A stretch of DNA of 64,000 nucleotides, from contig CALUBS010000009.1 in assembly GCA_943914355.1 (NCBI GenBank), positions 1-64,000 on the forward strand. The letters are read 5' to 3'. Made by a program: the position numbers and the translations under genes. The notes under the pieces are model-generated. The model was given only the letters and a program-made list of their open reading frames with translations, ran no database searches and was not told where the DNA came from. The stretch's first letter is position 1. Each line of letters starts with the position of its first letter. The stretch is from an uncultured Corynebacterium sp. (GTDB taxonomy: Bacteria; Actinomycetota; Actinomycetes; Mycobacteriales; Mycobacteriaceae). Shown piece by piece: positions 1 through 9,459 of this stretch.

Positions 1-136
1 CTTGAACCCCTCACCGCCTAGAATTAAACCAGTCCAACTTTCGGGGGCCAGTTCATTTCCCGGGGGAGGGATTTTCTATACCTTGTGCTTGCCGATGCCC
101 CCTTTTAACGCTTGGGGCTGGAGCTGGGCTAGGGGA

Positions 137-862
137 TTACAGCAGGAGGAGCTTGAGGGTCAGGCCAATCATGATGACGCCGATGCCAACGTTGATCCAG
201 CGCCATACCTCGGGGCGGGAGAGAACGTGGGAGAAGCGGGCAGCGCCAAAGCCAATGACGGGGAACCATGTAAAGCTGGCGGCGATGGCACCGCCGGCGA
301 ACAGCCACCGGCCGGGGTCTCCATACTGGTTGGCGATGCCGCCGAGCATGACCAATACGTCGACATAGGCGCCAGGATTGAGCCAGGTCAGTGCCAGCGC
401 GGTAAGCAGCGGCTTGACCCAGGAGGGCGAGCGCTTGATCTCTTGGCGTTGGGTGGTGGTAGCGGTGGCTACAGAGCCATGCTCGGTGCCGGCTCCACCC
501 GAGGAGTCGCTGTCGCCGTCGAAGGTCGCGACTTCCTCGGTGGAATTGGGGGAAGTGGATTCCACGTCGATGGCCTCGCCTTTGGTTTTAAAGGCATCGC
601 GGAAGCAGGTGAAGGTGAAAAAGGCGAGGTAGGCTGCGCCGATGTACTTGAGCGCCTCAAGTGCAGTGGGAAAGCGCTCCACCAGGTAGCCGACACCGGC
701 GGTGCCGGAGGTAATAAGGATGACATCGGAAAGCGCGCACACCACGATGATGAGCCCGATGTGATCGCGGCGGATACCGTATTTCAACAGCATCGCATTT
801 TGGGGGCCGACGGCCACAATGAGCGATAAACCAAGCACAAAACCAGCTAGCACGATGGACAT
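137..862 (-). CDS. lysE: LysE-family basic amino acid exporter
   Basis: Exporter of L-lysine and L-arginine in the cytoplasmic membrane. The 241-residue protein begins with the family signature (VGPQNAMLLKYGI near residue 18) and has about six hydrophobic segments. A long acidic and Ser/Thr-rich cytoplasmic loop (roughly residues 95-145) separates the first three helices from the last three. The C-terminal half keeps the TWLNPGAYVDVLV motif. It is divergent from a lysG-type regulator 69 bases away, the arrangement known for the C. glutamicum export system, in which LysG with Lys, Arg or His activates lysE. Family and context agree; substrate range is inferred. Confidence 0.93.
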   Translation of the reverse strand: MSIVLAGFVLGLSLIVAVGPQNAMLLKYGIRRDHIGLIIVVCALSDVILITSGTAGVGYLVERFPTALEALKYIGAAYLAFFTFTCFRDAFKTKGEAIDVESTSPNSTEEVATFDGDSDSSGGAGTEHGSVATATTTQRQEIKRSPSWVKPLLTALALTWLNPGAYVDVLVMLGGIANQYGDPGRWLFAGGAIAASFTWFPVIGFGAARFSHVLSRPEVWRWINVGIGVIMIGLTLKLLLL

Positions 863-919
863 GCCTCTAGTGTGAATCCAAGCCGTAAATAAGTCCAGTT
901 AATCTATCTTCATATGGTT

Positions 920-925
920 TAGAAT
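920..925 (+). promoter_or_regulatory. Candidate -10 element of a leaderless lysG transcript
   Basis: TAGAAT lies 6 bases before the lysG ATG and no Shine-Dalgarno sequence is present, so transcription probably starts at or next to the start codon. No good -35 match is visible. The rest of the 69-base lysE-lysG spacer should hold the regulator binding site; I could not define it. Confidence 0.4.
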
Positions 926-931
926 AGCTTC

Positions 932-1804
932 ATGAACCCCGTACATTTGGAAACCTTGCTGGCCATCGTGGAAGAAGGAAGCTTTGAGGTTGCCGCTTCG
1001 GTCCTGGGAATTTCTCCGTCTGCGGTGAGCCAGCGCATCAAGGCCTTGGAGGCGAGTACCGGTCGCGTGCTGGTGCGGCGGGCGAACCCGGTGGGGGCGA
1101 CGGAGGCCGGGGAGATCTTGGTGCAAGCGGCCCGGCGTATGGCGTTGGTGCAGGCAGAAACCGATGCGCGGTTAGGCCAGCGCCTAGCGCGCGTGCCCCT
1201 GTCGGTGGCCATCAACTCCGATTCGCTGGCCACGTGGTTTACGCAGGTATTAAGCGATACCGCGCAGCGGGGTGACGTTGCACTGCGCATCCGCATTGAG
1301 GATGAGGCACGCACCCTGGCGATGTTGCGGCGCGGCGATGTTCTAGGCGCCGTGACGAGGGAACATTCGCCGGTATCCGGGTGCGATTCCACGTTTTTGG
1401 GAACCATGCGCTATTTCGCCGTCGCCGCCCCGCACATCGCGGAGCGCTTCCACGCGGGCCAACTGACCTGGGAGACGATGCCGCTGGTGGGCTATGGCCC
1501 CAATGACCAGGTGCTTGATGATGCTATGCGGGATCGCTTTATTGATTCCCATGTTGTGCGCGCCCGGGTTTCGCAAATTCCCTCTTCGGAAGGCTACCTG
1601 GAGGCCGTGCGCGTGGGCCTGGGGTGGGGGCTATTGCCGCAGGCCCAGGCCCAGCCGCTGGTGGAATCGCAAGAGCTGTTGCTTCTCGATGACCACCAGC
1701 TCGACATCGACCTCTACTGGCAGCGCTGGCGCCTAGAATCCGAGGTCTTAAGCGATCTGACGCGGTCGGTGATTAACGCGGCTGCGGCGCTGGGAAGAGC
1801 TTAA
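932..1804 (+). CDS. lysG: LysR-type regulator of lysine export
   Basis: LysR-family transcription factor of 290 residues, usual family length. The N-terminal winged helix (residues 1-60; LETLLAIVEEGSFEVAASVLGISPSAVSQRIKALE) is followed by a periplasmic-binding-like effector domain. The sequence resembles the ArgP/LysG branch (VRRANPVGATEAGEILV). Its position head-to-head with lysE supports the role of lysine/arginine-responsive activator of the exporter. The ATG at 932 has no ribosome site and is probably translated from a leaderless mRNA. Its 3' end overlaps the convergent downstream gene by 32 bases. Confidence 0.92.
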   Translation: MNPVHLETLLAIVEEGSFEVAASVLGISPSAVSQRIKALEASTGRVLVRRANPVGATEAGEILVQAARRMALVQAETDARLGQRLARVPLSVAINSDSLATWFTQVLSDTAQRGDVALRIRIEDEARTLAMLRRGDVLGAVTREHSPVSGCDSTFLGTMRYFAVAAPHIAERFHAGQLTWETMPLVGYGPNDQVLDDAMRDRFIDSHVVRARVSQIPSSEGYLEAVRVGLGWGLLPQAQAQPLVESQELLLLDDHQLDIDLYWQRWRLESEVLSDLTRSVINAAAALGRA

Positions 1805-2870
1805 GTTGGAAGTCTTCTGGGTTCTTTACTTCCTCGCCGGAGGGGATGGGACCTGGCAGTTGCACGCCAGGAGCGAAGGGCTGGCCGCCAAAACGGTCGC
1901 GGTCGTGCGGCTCTGCTAACCAGGACATATCCGGCCCCACCGGAACGATGCGGGTGGGGTTGATCTCGGAATGAGTGGCAAAGTAGTGCTGCTTGATTTC
2001 GGTGAAATCGGTGGTATCACCAAAACCTGGCAACTGGAAAAGTTCTTGCAGGTAGCCGCGCAGGTTGGGCAGTTCTTGAATCTTGTGGCGCGAGCATTTG
2101 AAGTGCGAGTAATACACGGGGTCGAAGCGTATAAGAGTGGCAAATAGGCGGATATCGGTCTCGGTAATGTGATCGCCGACCATATAACGCTGGGTGCCTA
2201 GGCGCTTCTCGGCCCAATCGAGTGCATCCCACAGCTGGTCATAGGCCTCTTCGTAGGCTTCTTGCGAACCGGCAAAACCGCAGCGGTACACGCCATTATT
2301 GATGCCGTGGAAAATGTACTCATTGAGCTCTTCCATCTCCTCGCGGTGCTGCTCTGGGAAGAGATCCGGGGCGCCTTCTGCTTGGAAGTCCGTCCACTGC
2401 TCAATAAAATCGCGCACCATAGAGGGGTAATCATTGGTGACCACGCGGCCCGTTGATTCTTCTACCAGGGCGGGTACGGTAATACCGCGGGGATAGTCCG
2501 GGAAGCGCTCGAAGTAGGCTTCCTGCAGGCGCTTGTAGCCCAAAACCGGGTCTACCTCGCCCTCATCTAAGTCGAATGTCCAGGACCGCGCGTCGTGTAC
2601 GGGCCCGGCGAGGGCTAGGGAAATGGAATCTTCTAAACCTAATAAGCGGCGGGCGATGACCGCGCGGTGTGCCCACGGGCACGCGCGGGCGGCAACCAAG
2701 CGGTAGCGGCCAGCCTCCATCGGCCAATAAAAAGTGCCATCATCTTGTGCGGTTACTTCGGATACCTCAGGTGAAATGCGATCCTCGATATAGGTGGTAT
2801 CGCGAATAAACTCGCCGTCTGGTGAAGCATTGCGGGCATCTCCTGCCCAATCGGAGTCGTGTGAAGTCAT
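1773..2870 (-). CDS. Xi-class glutathionyl-hydroquinone reductase-like S-transferase
   Basis: A 365-residue member of the YqjG/ECM4 (xi) glutathione transferase family. The thioredoxin-like part carries the catalytic CPWAH motif (Cys64), then IPR-type substrate loops (YPRGITVPALVEE) and an all-helical C-terminal domain ending near LPGFGDTTDFTEIKQHYFATHSEINPTRIVP, which is diagnostic of the family. Relatives reduce glutathionyl-quinones. Corynebacteria use mycothiol, so the thiol substrate here is probably mycothiol (inference). It is convergent with lysG and overlaps its last codons. A palindrome in its upstream region may be an operator. Confidence 0.85.
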   Translation of the reverse strand: MTSHDSDWAGDARNASPDGEFIRDTTYIEDRISPEVSEVTAQDDGTFYWPMEAGRYRLVAARACPWAHRAVIARRLLGLEDSISLALAGPVHDARSWTFDLDEGEVDPVLGYKRLQEAYFERFPDYPRGITVPALVEESTGRVVTNDYPSMVRDFIEQWTDFQAEGAPDLFPEQHREEMEELNEYIFHGINNGVYRCGFAGSQEAYEEAYDQLWDALDWAEKRLGTQRYMVGDHITETDIRLFATLIRFDPVYYSHFKCSRHKIQELPNLRGYLQELFQLPGFGDTTDFTEIKQHYFATHSEINPTRIVPVGPDMSWLAEPHDRDRFGGQPFAPGVQLPGPIPSGEEVKNPEDFQLKLFPAPQPR

Positions 2871-2953
2871 CGATTCACTCCCAATTCTGGTGGATTGATA
2901 AGGCGGGGAAGTGTCCCGCCGGCAATTAATGTTTATATGTCAACTACATGACA

Positions 2954-2971
2954 TTGTTGATGTTACAACAA
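2954..2971. promoter_or_regulatory. Perfect palindrome between divergent genes
   Basis: TTGTTG and CAACAA arms around a 6-base centre lie 83 bases upstream of the transferase gene and 93 bases upstream of the DoxX gene. The shape fits a dimeric repressor site, but no known consensus was recognised. Confidence 0.35.
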
Positions 2972-3063
2972 GTTGCGGGCCAGGGGAAGGGAGGTGGGGG
3001 AACAATTGCGGCGCGCCGTTAACGGTACCGCAAAACTGCAGGCAAGTGTCTTAAATTGGTCAT

Positions 3064-3954
3064 ATGAGCGATAAGCAGCAACCGGATAAAGCCAACCCCT
3101 TAGATGAGGATCTCAACGTCCCAGCCTACGATTCTGTGCAGCGGGATAACCCCGATGTCTTCGCGCGCGCAGGGCGCGCCGAACCGCAAGAGATTCGGCC
3201 ACAGAAGCAGGAGGCGGCGGAGACGGAAGTTATGCCCAATCCTGCCGCTAATGAGGCTGGACAGGAAGGGGGCAATCAATCTACCGGTGAGGATACCCAG
3301 GTATTAGATCCCTCGGCGGCGGCGCAGACCGAAGGTTTCGCGGCTGAAGGTGCTGCCCTGACCCCAGAGGAGCAGGCGGAACAAGAGCGCAAGCTACAGC
3401 AGGAGCAAGAGGACAAAGAGGGCTATAAGCACTATGGGCGCCGCGGCACCATTGACTTTGGTCTCTTCTTCGTCCGATTGGCTATGAGTGCTTACCTCAT
3501 TATTGCCGGAGTATCCACCTTCTTCTCGCTGGGCGATGGCGCGGGTGTCTCCGGGCTAGAAGGCGACTACTCTGAGTACGCTTGGGCCAATTCGTTTGCC
3601 CTTGCGGTGCCGACCGTGCAGCTGATTGCCGGCGCGTTTCTCCTGTTGGGTCTGATTAGCCCGCTGGCAGCAATGCTTGGCTTGGTCGTTACCGGTTTCG
3701 CCGCCTTGCACGAGCTGGCGGATTCAGGCGCCGGTCTCCAAGTCTTTGACTGGCCGGACTCGGTATGGCTGTCCCTGGTACTTTTCGTTATCGCGATTGG
3801 CCTGCAATTTACCGGTCCTGGTTTCATTTCCTTGGACTTTGGCCGCTCTTGGGCGCGGCGCCCGCTGGGCACGTCGTGGGTCTTTGTGGTGGTTGGCATC
3901 GCCATCCTGGTCGCCGTGTGGTTCTTCGGCGCGGCCGTAAACCCCATTGCTTAG
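3064..3954 (+). CDS. DoxX-family membrane protein with long acidic N-terminus
   Basis: 296 residues. The first 120 are charged, rich in Glu and Gln, and probably disordered and cytoplasmic (EEQAEQERKLQQEQEDKEGYKHYGRRG). Then comes a four-helix DoxX module from about residue 135 (DFGLFFVRLAMSAYLIIAGVSTFF) with the second conserved block PTVQLIAGAFLLLGLISPLAAMLGL. A last helix ends the protein. DoxX proteins are linked to redox or thiol stress in some bacteria; the role here is not known. A -10-like TTAAAT sits 7 bases before the ATG with no ribosome site, suggesting a leaderless mRNA. A strong terminator follows. Confidence 0.8.
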   Translation: MSDKQQPDKANPLDEDLNVPAYDSVQRDNPDVFARAGRAEPQEIRPQKQEAAETEVMPNPAANEAGQEGGNQSTGEDTQVLDPSAAAQTEGFAAEGAALTPEEQAEQERKLQQEQEDKEGYKHYGRRGTIDFGLFFVRLAMSAYLIIAGVSTFFSLGDGAGVSGLEGDYSEYAWANSFALAVPTVQLIAGAFLLLGLISPLAAMLGLVVTGFAALHELADSGAGLQVFDWPDSVWLSLVLFVIAIGLQFTGPGFISLDFGRSWARRPLGTSWVFVVVGIAILVAVWFFGAAVNPIA

Positions 3955-3980
3955 CCTGTTATTCGCTACCGCGTGAGTGG

Positions 3981-4014
3981 ATCCCCGCCGCAGTCAATGC
4001 GGTGGGGATTTTCT
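3981..4014 (+). terminator. Rho-independent terminator after the DoxX gene
   Basis: A 12-base-pair stem (3981-3992 with 3998-4009, one G-U pair) has a 5-base loop and is followed by ATTTTCTTT. Confidence 0.85.
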
Positions 4015-4087
4015 TTGTACCCTTGCTTTCCACTATGGAAAGTGAAAGGATTGCCATAAAGGAAAGTAAGCAAAGCTGGATTTTGAG

Positions 4088-4558
4088 ATGGTGGCAGAAA
4101 AGATGGAAGATGAGCTAAAGAAGTCGCTCGAGTTTAATGACAGCCTGCAGGATCAAGGGGCTGAGCGTAAGCGGCTGGTGCAAAATATCCTCCTAGTGAT
4201 TGCATTGGCAGCGTTCTATGTGGGAATGACCGTATTCGCGGAGGTGATGCACCCCGTCGCGTTTCTCATTTTCTACTTTGTTCTTATAGGACTCTTGGTG
4301 TGGGCGCTGCTTCATTACCAAAATAAGGTGCGGACCAGCTATCGCCAGGATCCGTATACCCAGCCCAAGGCTGATAAGAAATACTACGCGGGGATGGCAG
4401 TAATACTTGTCCCGATGTTTGTTACGAACATGCTGCGTGAGCACACGTGGGCATTGGTAATCTTCATGGTCTTGTGGGCAGCGGCAATGGTCTGGGTGCT
4501 GCAATCTCGTGCCTTGGACGTTGCAGCGCGGCAAGGAGAGGGCCGCAGTGCTCAGTGA
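4088..4558 (+). CDS. Small four-helix membrane protein
   Basis: 156 residues with a charged N-terminal helix (about residues 1-33) and four predicted membrane segments near 37-53, 57-76, 98-113 and 119-137. No family was recognised. A second ATG at 4103 is an alternative start. The stop codon lies inside the start region of the next gene, a winged-helix regulator, so the two are translationally coupled. The pair resembles other membrane protein plus padR/marR-like regulator modules in actinobacteria, which suggests that the regulator controls this gene; that is inference. Confidence 0.7.
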   Translation: MVAEKMEDELKKSLEFNDSLQDQGAERKRLVQNILLVIALAAFYVGMTVFAEVMHPVAFLIFYFVLIGLLVWALLHYQNKVRTSYRQDPYTQPKADKKYYAGMAVILVPMFVTNMLREHTWALVIFMVLWAAAMVWVLQSRALDVAARQGEGRSAQ

Positions 4559-4859
4559 CATTGACCCGGTTATCTATCCGCTCAATCGCTTCAAAATCTG
4601 CGCAGTTTTGAACGCGCGGGGTGCGGTGGAGGGACAGGTGCGCCGCGAGATGCGCTTCGCGGCGCTGCGGGAAGAAGTAGACCAATCGGCCGCCACCTTA
4701 TCCAAACAATTAACCGCCCTAGAAAAGGAAGGCTATATCAGCCGGTTTCGCGAGTACGGGTCTTCCCGCGATAAGGACACCGTGTGGGTCATGCTGACTG
4801 CTACTGGCAAGTCAGCATTCGATGCCCACCTCGCGGCCATTCAAGAGATGGCGCGTTAG
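4548..4859 (+). CDS. Winged-helix (MarR/HTH_27-type) transcriptional regulator
   Basis: 103 residues from a GTG start at 4548, chosen because AAGGAG lies 8 bases upstream; the GTG overlaps the end of the preceding gene. The protein is a single winged-helix domain: [13 protein letters not shown], then the recognition helix ([20 protein letters not shown]) and a wing containing [16 protein letters not shown]. This matches the 'winged helix DNA-binding' family related to MarR and PadR. It ends 4 bases inside the convergent ilvD gene. Its target is probably its own operon (inference). Confidence 0.8.
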   Translation: MLSDIDPVIYPLNRFKICAVLNARGAVEGQVRREMRFAALREEVDQSAATLSKQLTALEKEGYISRFREYGSSRDKDTVWVMLTATGKSAFDAHLAAIQEMAR

Positions 4860-6709
4860 TTCACGTAGCCGTCTACCACGCGCACCGCGCCGCGGTCTGC
4901 GGAGGTCGCCATTGCGGCATAGGCGCGCAGCGCCTTGGTAATGGGGCGGTTGCGGTCTACAGGCGTCCATGGCTTTTCGCGTTGTTCTTGCGCGGCGCGG
5001 CGGCGCTCCAGAACATCATCGTCCACGTCGAGCGTGAGCTCGCGCTCGTGGATATTGATGGAAATAGTGTCGCCGTTCTCAATGAGCCCGATGAGTCCCT
5101 GGTGGGCGGCCTCAGGAGAAATGTGGCCAATGGAAAGCCCGGAGGTGCCGCCGGAGAAGCGGCCATCGGTAATCAAGGCGCAGGCCTTGCCCAAGCCGGC
5201 ACCCTTGAGGAAGGACGTCGGGTGCAGCATTTCCTGCATGCCGGGGCCACCGGACGGACCCTCGTAGCGAATGACGACCACATCGCCAGGTTGGACTTCT
5301 TTATTCAAGATGATGGACACGGCCTGCTCTTGGGACTCCACCACGCGGGCTGGGCCAGAGAAGGTCCACAGCTCTTCTTCCACGCCGGCGGCCTTGACGA
5401 TGGCCCCGTCCGGCGCCAAGTTGCCGCGCAGGACCACCAGTCCACCGTCGGAAGAAAAGGCGTGGTCAGCATCGTGAATGCAGCCATTGACCGCGTCCGT
5501 ATCCAGTTCATCCCACCGGTTGGACTGGGAGAACGGCTCCGTGGTGCGCACGCCGCCTGGAGCGGCGTAGTAGAGCTCGCGGGCCTGATCGGTTACGCGA
5601 GGATTGCGGATATCCCAATCATCGAGCCACTGCTCCGCATTGTCATAGAGCGCGGTGTGCACCTTGAGGTTGAGGTGGCCCGCGCGGCGCAGCTCGCCCA
5701 AGATAGCCGGAATGCCGCCGGCGCGGTGTACATCCTCGATGTGGTAGGTGCCGTTGGGCGCGACCTTGGACAAGCAGGGGACGCGGTAGGAGATGTCATT
5801 AATATCATCCAGCGTGAAGTCCACTTCACCCTCTTGCGCTGCGGCAAGGGTGTGCAGGATGGTGTTAGTGGATCCGCCCATGGCCATATCGAGGGCCATG
5901 GCATTGCTAAAGGCTTCCTTGGTCGCGATATTGCGTGGCAGGACGGACTCGTCTTCCTCGCCGTAGTAGCGGCGGCACATATCGACGATGGTGGAACCGG
6001 CCTTTTCAAAGAGATCGCGGCGAGCACTGTGGGTGGCCAACGTGGTGCCATTGCCAGGAAGCGCCAAACCGAGCGCCTCGGTCAAGCAGTTCATGGAGTT
6101 AGCGGTAAACATGCCGGAGCAGGAACCGCAGGTGGGGCAGGCGGATTCTTCCACCTGGGCCAAGCCAGCATCGGAAACGCTATCATTCGCGGATGCGGTG
6201 ATAGCGGTAATCAGGTCAGTCGGCGCATGGGCAACGCCATCGACCACGACGGCCTTGCCGGCCTCCATAGGTCCGCCCGAGACAAAGATCGTGGGGATAT
6301 TCAACCGCATTGCGGCATTGAGCATGCCCGGGGTGATCTTATCGCAGTTAGAGATGCAGACGAGGGCATCGGCAGTATGCGCATTGGCCATGTACTCGAT
6401 GGAATCGGAGATGATTTCGCGCGAGGGCAAGGAGTACAGCATGCCGCTGTGGCCCATGGCAATGCCGTCATCCACGGCAATGGTATTGAACTCCTTGGGT
6501 ACGCCACCGGCTTCGCGGACGGCATCGGCGACGATATCCCCAACGTTTTTTAGGTGCACGTGGCCGGGGACGAACTGCGTATAAGAGTTGGCGATAGCGA
6601 CGATGGGCTTGCCAAAGTCGTTTTCCTTGGTGCCAGTAGCGCGCCACAAGGCACGCGCACCGGAGGCTTGGCGTCCGACGGTAGTTACTTTAGAGCGCAG
6701 TGGGAACAT
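4856..6709 (-). CDS. ilvD: Dihydroxy-acid dehydratase
   Basis: Third common step of isoleucine, valine and pantothenate synthesis, dehydrating 2,3-dihydroxy-3-methyl acids. 617 residues, full length. Iron-sulfur cluster cysteines are visible in [12 protein letters not shown] and [19 protein letters not shown]; the GGSTNT and [15 protein letters not shown] motifs are intact. It is encoded opposite to ilvBNC, separated by a PH-domain membrane protein gene, an order also known in C. glutamicum. Not part of the ilvBNC transcript, so not subject to its attenuator. Confidence 0.98.
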   Translation of the reverse strand: MFPLRSKVTTVGRQASGARALWRATGTKENDFGKPIVAIANSYTQFVPGHVHLKNVGDIVADAVREAGGVPKEFNTIAVDDGIAMGHSGMLYSLPSREIISDSIEYMANAHTADALVCISNCDKITPGMLNAAMRLNIPTIFVSGGPMEAGKAVVVDGVAHAPTDLITAITASANDSVSDAGLAQVEESACPTCGSCSGMFTANSMNCLTEALGLALPGNGTTLATHSARRDLFEKAGSTIVDMCRRYYGEEDESVLPRNIATKEAFSNAMALDMAMGGSTNTILHTLAAAQEGEVDFTLDDINDISYRVPCLSKVAPNGTYHIEDVHRAGGIPAILGELRRAGHLNLKVHTALYDNAEQWLDDWDIRNPRVTDQARELYYAAPGGVRTTEPFSQSNRWDELDTDAVNGCIHDADHAFSSDGGLVVLRGNLAPDGAIVKAAGVEEELWTFSGPARVVESQEQAVSIILNKEVQPGDVVVIRYEGPSGGPGMQEMLHPTSFLKGAGLGKACALITDGRFSGGTSGLSIGHISPEAAHQGLIGLIENGDTISINIHERELTLDVDDDVLERRRAAQEQREKPWTPVDRNRPITKALRAYAAMATSADRGAVRVVDGYVN

Positions 6710-6760
6710 GGATTAAGTCACTATTCCTTATGGATTGGTCAAATGGGGGAGAAAGTAGAT

Positions 6761-7303
6761 TTAGTTTTCTGCCGAATCTTTAAGTTCGGGGTGCTTTTCT
6801 AGGTATGCAGCATATTCCTCTTTGCTTAAGAGGATCTGCTGCCCGTCGCGGTGCACGATGACGACCTTGTCGTCGGCTGCCTCGCGGCCCTGGGTGAGGG
6901 CATCGGGAATGCGCCCGCGGGATGCTTGTGCCAAGCGGGGCAGTGAGTTGAAGGTTACGCCAGGCAGGTTGTGTTTCGCACCATTTTTAGTCTGCGCGAA
7001 GGCCCGGGCGCGCTGGAAGCCAATCCCGGCGAAATCATCCCATGCGATGGAAACGTTTTTCCGGAACGCATAAGAAATGGAAATGCCTTTCTCAGAGATC
7101 CGCGTGCGGGCCTTGATGACCCACCAGAGGCCGATTACGGGGATAATCAGCAGCCACCCCAGGTATTTGGGCGCCCAGCCAATGCTTAATAAGGCGATCG
7201 TGGACAAAATTAAGATGCCCAAGATGTGGTCGCGGGAAGGGGTGAAGACCTCTGCCTGGGTGGTGGACTGACGAGGTTGTTTGTCCTGTGCTGGTGGGGT
7301 CAT
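6761..7303 (-). CDS. Membrane protein with bacterial PH domain
   Basis: 180 residues. Two adjacent hydrophobic segments (about residues 27-62: ILGILILSTIALLSIGW and LGWLLIIPVIGLWWVIKA) precede a PH-like beta domain (ISEKGISISYAFRKNVSIAWDDFAGIGF). This layout fits the bPH_6/CFP-6-type family found next to ilvB in corynebacteria and mycobacteria. Function unknown. It may be cotranscribed with ilvD, which begins 51 bases downstream on the same strand. Confidence 0.75.
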   Translation of the reverse strand: MTPPAQDKQPRQSTTQAEVFTPSRDHILGILILSTIALLSIGWAPKYLGWLLIIPVIGLWWVIKARTRISEKGISISYAFRKNVSIAWDDFAGIGFQRARAFAQTKNGAKHNLPGVTFNSLPRLAQASRGRIPDALTQGREAADDKVVIVHRDGQQILLSKEEYAAYLEKHPELKDSAEN

Positions 7304-7406
7304 AGTCAGCCAGCCTAATTGACCATGTGGTGGGGAAGCGAACCATTTTTTCGCCGCGTTTCATCATATGAGAAACTTTTCCCAAAAGGGGGTAACGGCT
7401 TCCAGA

Positions 7407-7428
7407 TATAATTCTATCGGTATATAGT
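7407..7428 (+). promoter_or_regulatory. Candidate ilvBN(C) promoter region
   Basis: Two -10-like hexamers lie upstream of the leader peptide: TATAAT at 7407-7412 and TATAGT at 7423-7428. The second is exactly 7 bases before the leader ATG and would give a leaderless leader-peptide mRNA. No clear -35 is visible for either, so the true start is undecided. Confidence 0.5.
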
Positions 7429-7435
7429 TGGAAAT

Positions 7436-7477
7436 ATGATCATGATTCGACTTCAGGTGGTACGAGCGCGGCGGTGA
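7436..7477 (+). CDS. ilv operon leader peptide
   Basis: Thirteen-codon frame reading MIMIRLQVVRARR, with two Ile, one Leu and two adjacent Val codons, the amino acids made by the operon. It resembles the known C. glutamicum ilvB leader (MTIIRL-type start, Val-rich centre, Ala-Arg-Arg end; from memory). It ends 30 bases before the attenuator hairpin. GGTGGT within its Val codons (7456-7461) is complementary to ACCACC (7518-7523) in the terminator loop, which offers a route for alternative folding. Confidence 0.75.
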   Translation: MIMIRLQVVRARR

Positions 7478-7507
7478 CCGCGACGTTTCCTGAACGTCGA
7501 CGCTTTC

Positions 7508-7540
7508 GCCCCCGCAGACCACCGGCCCGCGGGGGCTTTA
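7508..7540 (+). terminator. Transcription attenuator of ilvBNC
   Basis: A perfect 8-base-pair GC stem (7508-7515 with 7529-7536) is followed by TTTA. A smaller hairpin, CGACGTT/AACGTCG (7481-7487 with 7493-7499), lies between leader peptide and attenuator and could act as pause or competing structure. Together with the Ile/Leu/Val leader peptide this is a classical ribosome-mediated attenuator. Confidence 0.75.
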
Positions 7541-7605
7541 GTTGTAACTAGGGCGTTTTCGATGATCAGTTTCCATGACAGACCAACCCAAGGAGCACAT
7601 ACACC

Positions 7606-9456
7606 GTGGTAACGACATCCTCGCCCACGCCTGCTTCCGCGGCCGCTGCAAAGACAGCTGCGTCAGCGGAGCGAATGAGTGGGGCTCATGCAATTGTCCG
7701 CACGCTGGAAGATCTGGGCACCGATCTCGTATTCGGTATTCCAGGCGGTGCCGTGCTTCCGCTCTACGATGCACTGCATGGTTCAACCAAGCTTCGCCAC
7801 GTGCTAACCCGCCATGAACAAGGCGCCGGCCACGCCGCCGAGGGCTATGCGCAGGCATCCGGAAAGGTGGGTGTGTGCATCGCTACCTCCGGTCCCGGTG
7901 CGACCAACTTGGTTACGGCGCTTGCCGATGCCAACTTGGACTCCGTTCCCATCGTCGCCATCACCGGCCAGGTGGGCAGTAACCTTTTGGGTACCGATGC
8001 CTTCCAAGAGGCCGATATCCGCGGTGTCACCATGCCGATTACCAAGCACAATTACATTGTGACGGATCCCTCAGAGATCCCTTCTGCTATTTCGGCTGCC
8101 TTCCACTTGGCCTCCACTGGCCGCCCCGGTCCGGTGCTCGTGGATATCCCTAAGGACGTGCAAAACGGCTTTTTGGATTATCGCTTTCCGGAAACGCTTG
8201 ACCTGCAAGGATATAAGCCAGTCACCAAGCCACACCACCGGCAGGTAGCTCAGGCCGTGGAATTGATGTCGCATGCGGAAAAGCCCGTGCTCTATGTCGG
8301 CGGCGGAGTCGTTAAAGCTAATGCCTCCCAAGAGCTGCTGGAGTTTGCGGAGCTCACGAATATCCCGGTGGTTACCACCCTGATGGCGCTGGGCACCTTT
8401 CCGGACTCTCACCCGCTGCACATGGGGATGCCGGGCATGCACGGCACAGTTCCGGCCGTCGCGGCGATGCAGCGTGCTGACCTCATCATTGCCATCGGCG
8501 CCCGCTTCGATGACCGCGTGACCGGCGATACCTCAACATTCGCGCCAAATGCGAAGGTCATCCACGCCGATATTGACCCAGCTGAGATTGGCAAGATCCG
8601 GGAAGTTACAGTTCCCATCGTCGGCGATGCCAAGAAGTGCTTGACCGCGCTTAGCAAGGAGTACCGCAAGAAGGATGTGCAGCCAGCCACCGAGGTGAAA
8701 CAGTGGCACGATTACCTGCGCGGCATGCAAGAGCGTTTCCCACGCGGTTATGAGCCCACCGATGATGGCCTGCTGAATCCACAATTCGTCTTGGAAAAGC
8801 TCAGTGAAACCGTGGGGCCGGAAGCTATCTACTGTGCGGGCGTGGGCCAGCACCAGATGTGGTCCGCGCAGTTCTTGGACTTTGAACACCCGCGTTCCTG
8901 GATCAACTCCGGTGGCGCTGGAACCATGGGCTATGCCGTTCCCGCTGCCTTGGGTGCAAAGGCAGCGCGTCCAGATAAGGAAGTCTGGGCCATCGATGGT
9001 GATGGCTGCTTCCAAATGACCAACCAGGAACTTACCACTGCAGCCTTGGAAGGCTTCCCGTTTAAGGTTGCCGTCATTAATAACGGCAACCTTGGAATGG
9101 TCCGGCAGTGGCAGACGCTGTTTTATGATCAGCACTATTCGCACACCAAGCTGCGCGAAGAAAACGCCTTCACCCCGGACTTCGTCCGTTTGGCCGAAGC
9201 GCTCGGTTGTGAAGCCATCCGGGTCACGAGCGAAGAAGAAGTCGTTCCGGCCATTAAGCGCGCGCAGGCAATTAACGATAAGCCAGTCGTCATTGACTTC
9301 ATCGTCGGCCAAGATGCGCAGGTGTGGCCGATGATCGGTGGCGGTGCCTCCAATGAGGAAATCCAGTACGCCCGCGGCCTGCGCCCGCTTTTTGATGAAG
9401 CTGAATCCGCCGCGGAGACCCCGGCTGAGATCGACGAAACTATCCAGGAGGCATAA
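7606..9456 (+). CDS. ilvB: Acetolactate (acetohydroxyacid) synthase large subunit
   Basis: Catalytic subunit that condenses pyruvate with pyruvate or 2-ketobutyrate, first committed step of valine/leucine/isoleucine synthesis. 616 residues from GTG at 7606, with AGGAG 10 bases upstream. The catalytic Glu lies in [13 protein letters not shown]. The thiamine diphosphate site is [15 protein letters not shown] followed by [15 protein letters not shown]-domain motifs ([10 protein letters not shown]) are intact. The N-terminal 23 residues are an Ala/Thr-rich extension. ilvN begins 4 bases after the stop. Confidence 0.98.
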   Translation: MVTTSSPTPASAAAAKTAASAERMSGAHAIVRTLEDLGTDLVFGIPGGAVLPLYDALHGSTKLRHVLTRHEQGAGHAAEGYAQASGKVGVCIATSGPGATNLVTALADANLDSVPIVAITGQVGSNLLGTDAFQEADIRGVTMPITKHNYIVTDPSEIPSAISAAFHLASTGRPGPVLVDIPKDVQNGFLDYRFPETLDLQGYKPVTKPHHRQVAQAVELMSHAEKPVLYVGGGVVKANASQELLEFAELTNIPVVTTLMALGTFPDSHPLHMGMPGMHGTVPAVAAMQRADLIIAIGARFDDRVTGDTSTFAPNAKVIHADIDPAEIGKIREVTVPIVGDAKKCLTALSKEYRKKDVQPATEVKQWHDYLRGMQERFPRGYEPTDDGLLNPQFVLEKLSETVGPEAIYCAGVGQHQMWSAQFLDFEHPRSWINSGGAGTMGYAVPAALGAKAARPDKEVWAIDGDGCFQMTNQELTTAALEGFPFKVAVINNGNLGMVRQWQTLFYDQHYSHTKLREENAFTPDFVRLAEALGCEAIRVTSEEEVVPAIKRAQAINDKPVVIDFIVGQDAQVWPMIGGGASNEEIQYARGLRPLFDEAESAAETPAEIDETIQEA

Positions 9457-9459
9457 ACC

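Noticed and set aside
2..829. A 275-codon frame opposite lysE
   Set aside because: Gly/Asp-rich composition typical of antisense frames in GC-rich DNA; lysE on the other strand is clear.
4784..6553. A 589-codon open frame on the plus strand opposite ilvD
   Set aside because: It is the antisense shadow of a certain gene; high GC keeps this frame open. No family motif or own ribosome site.
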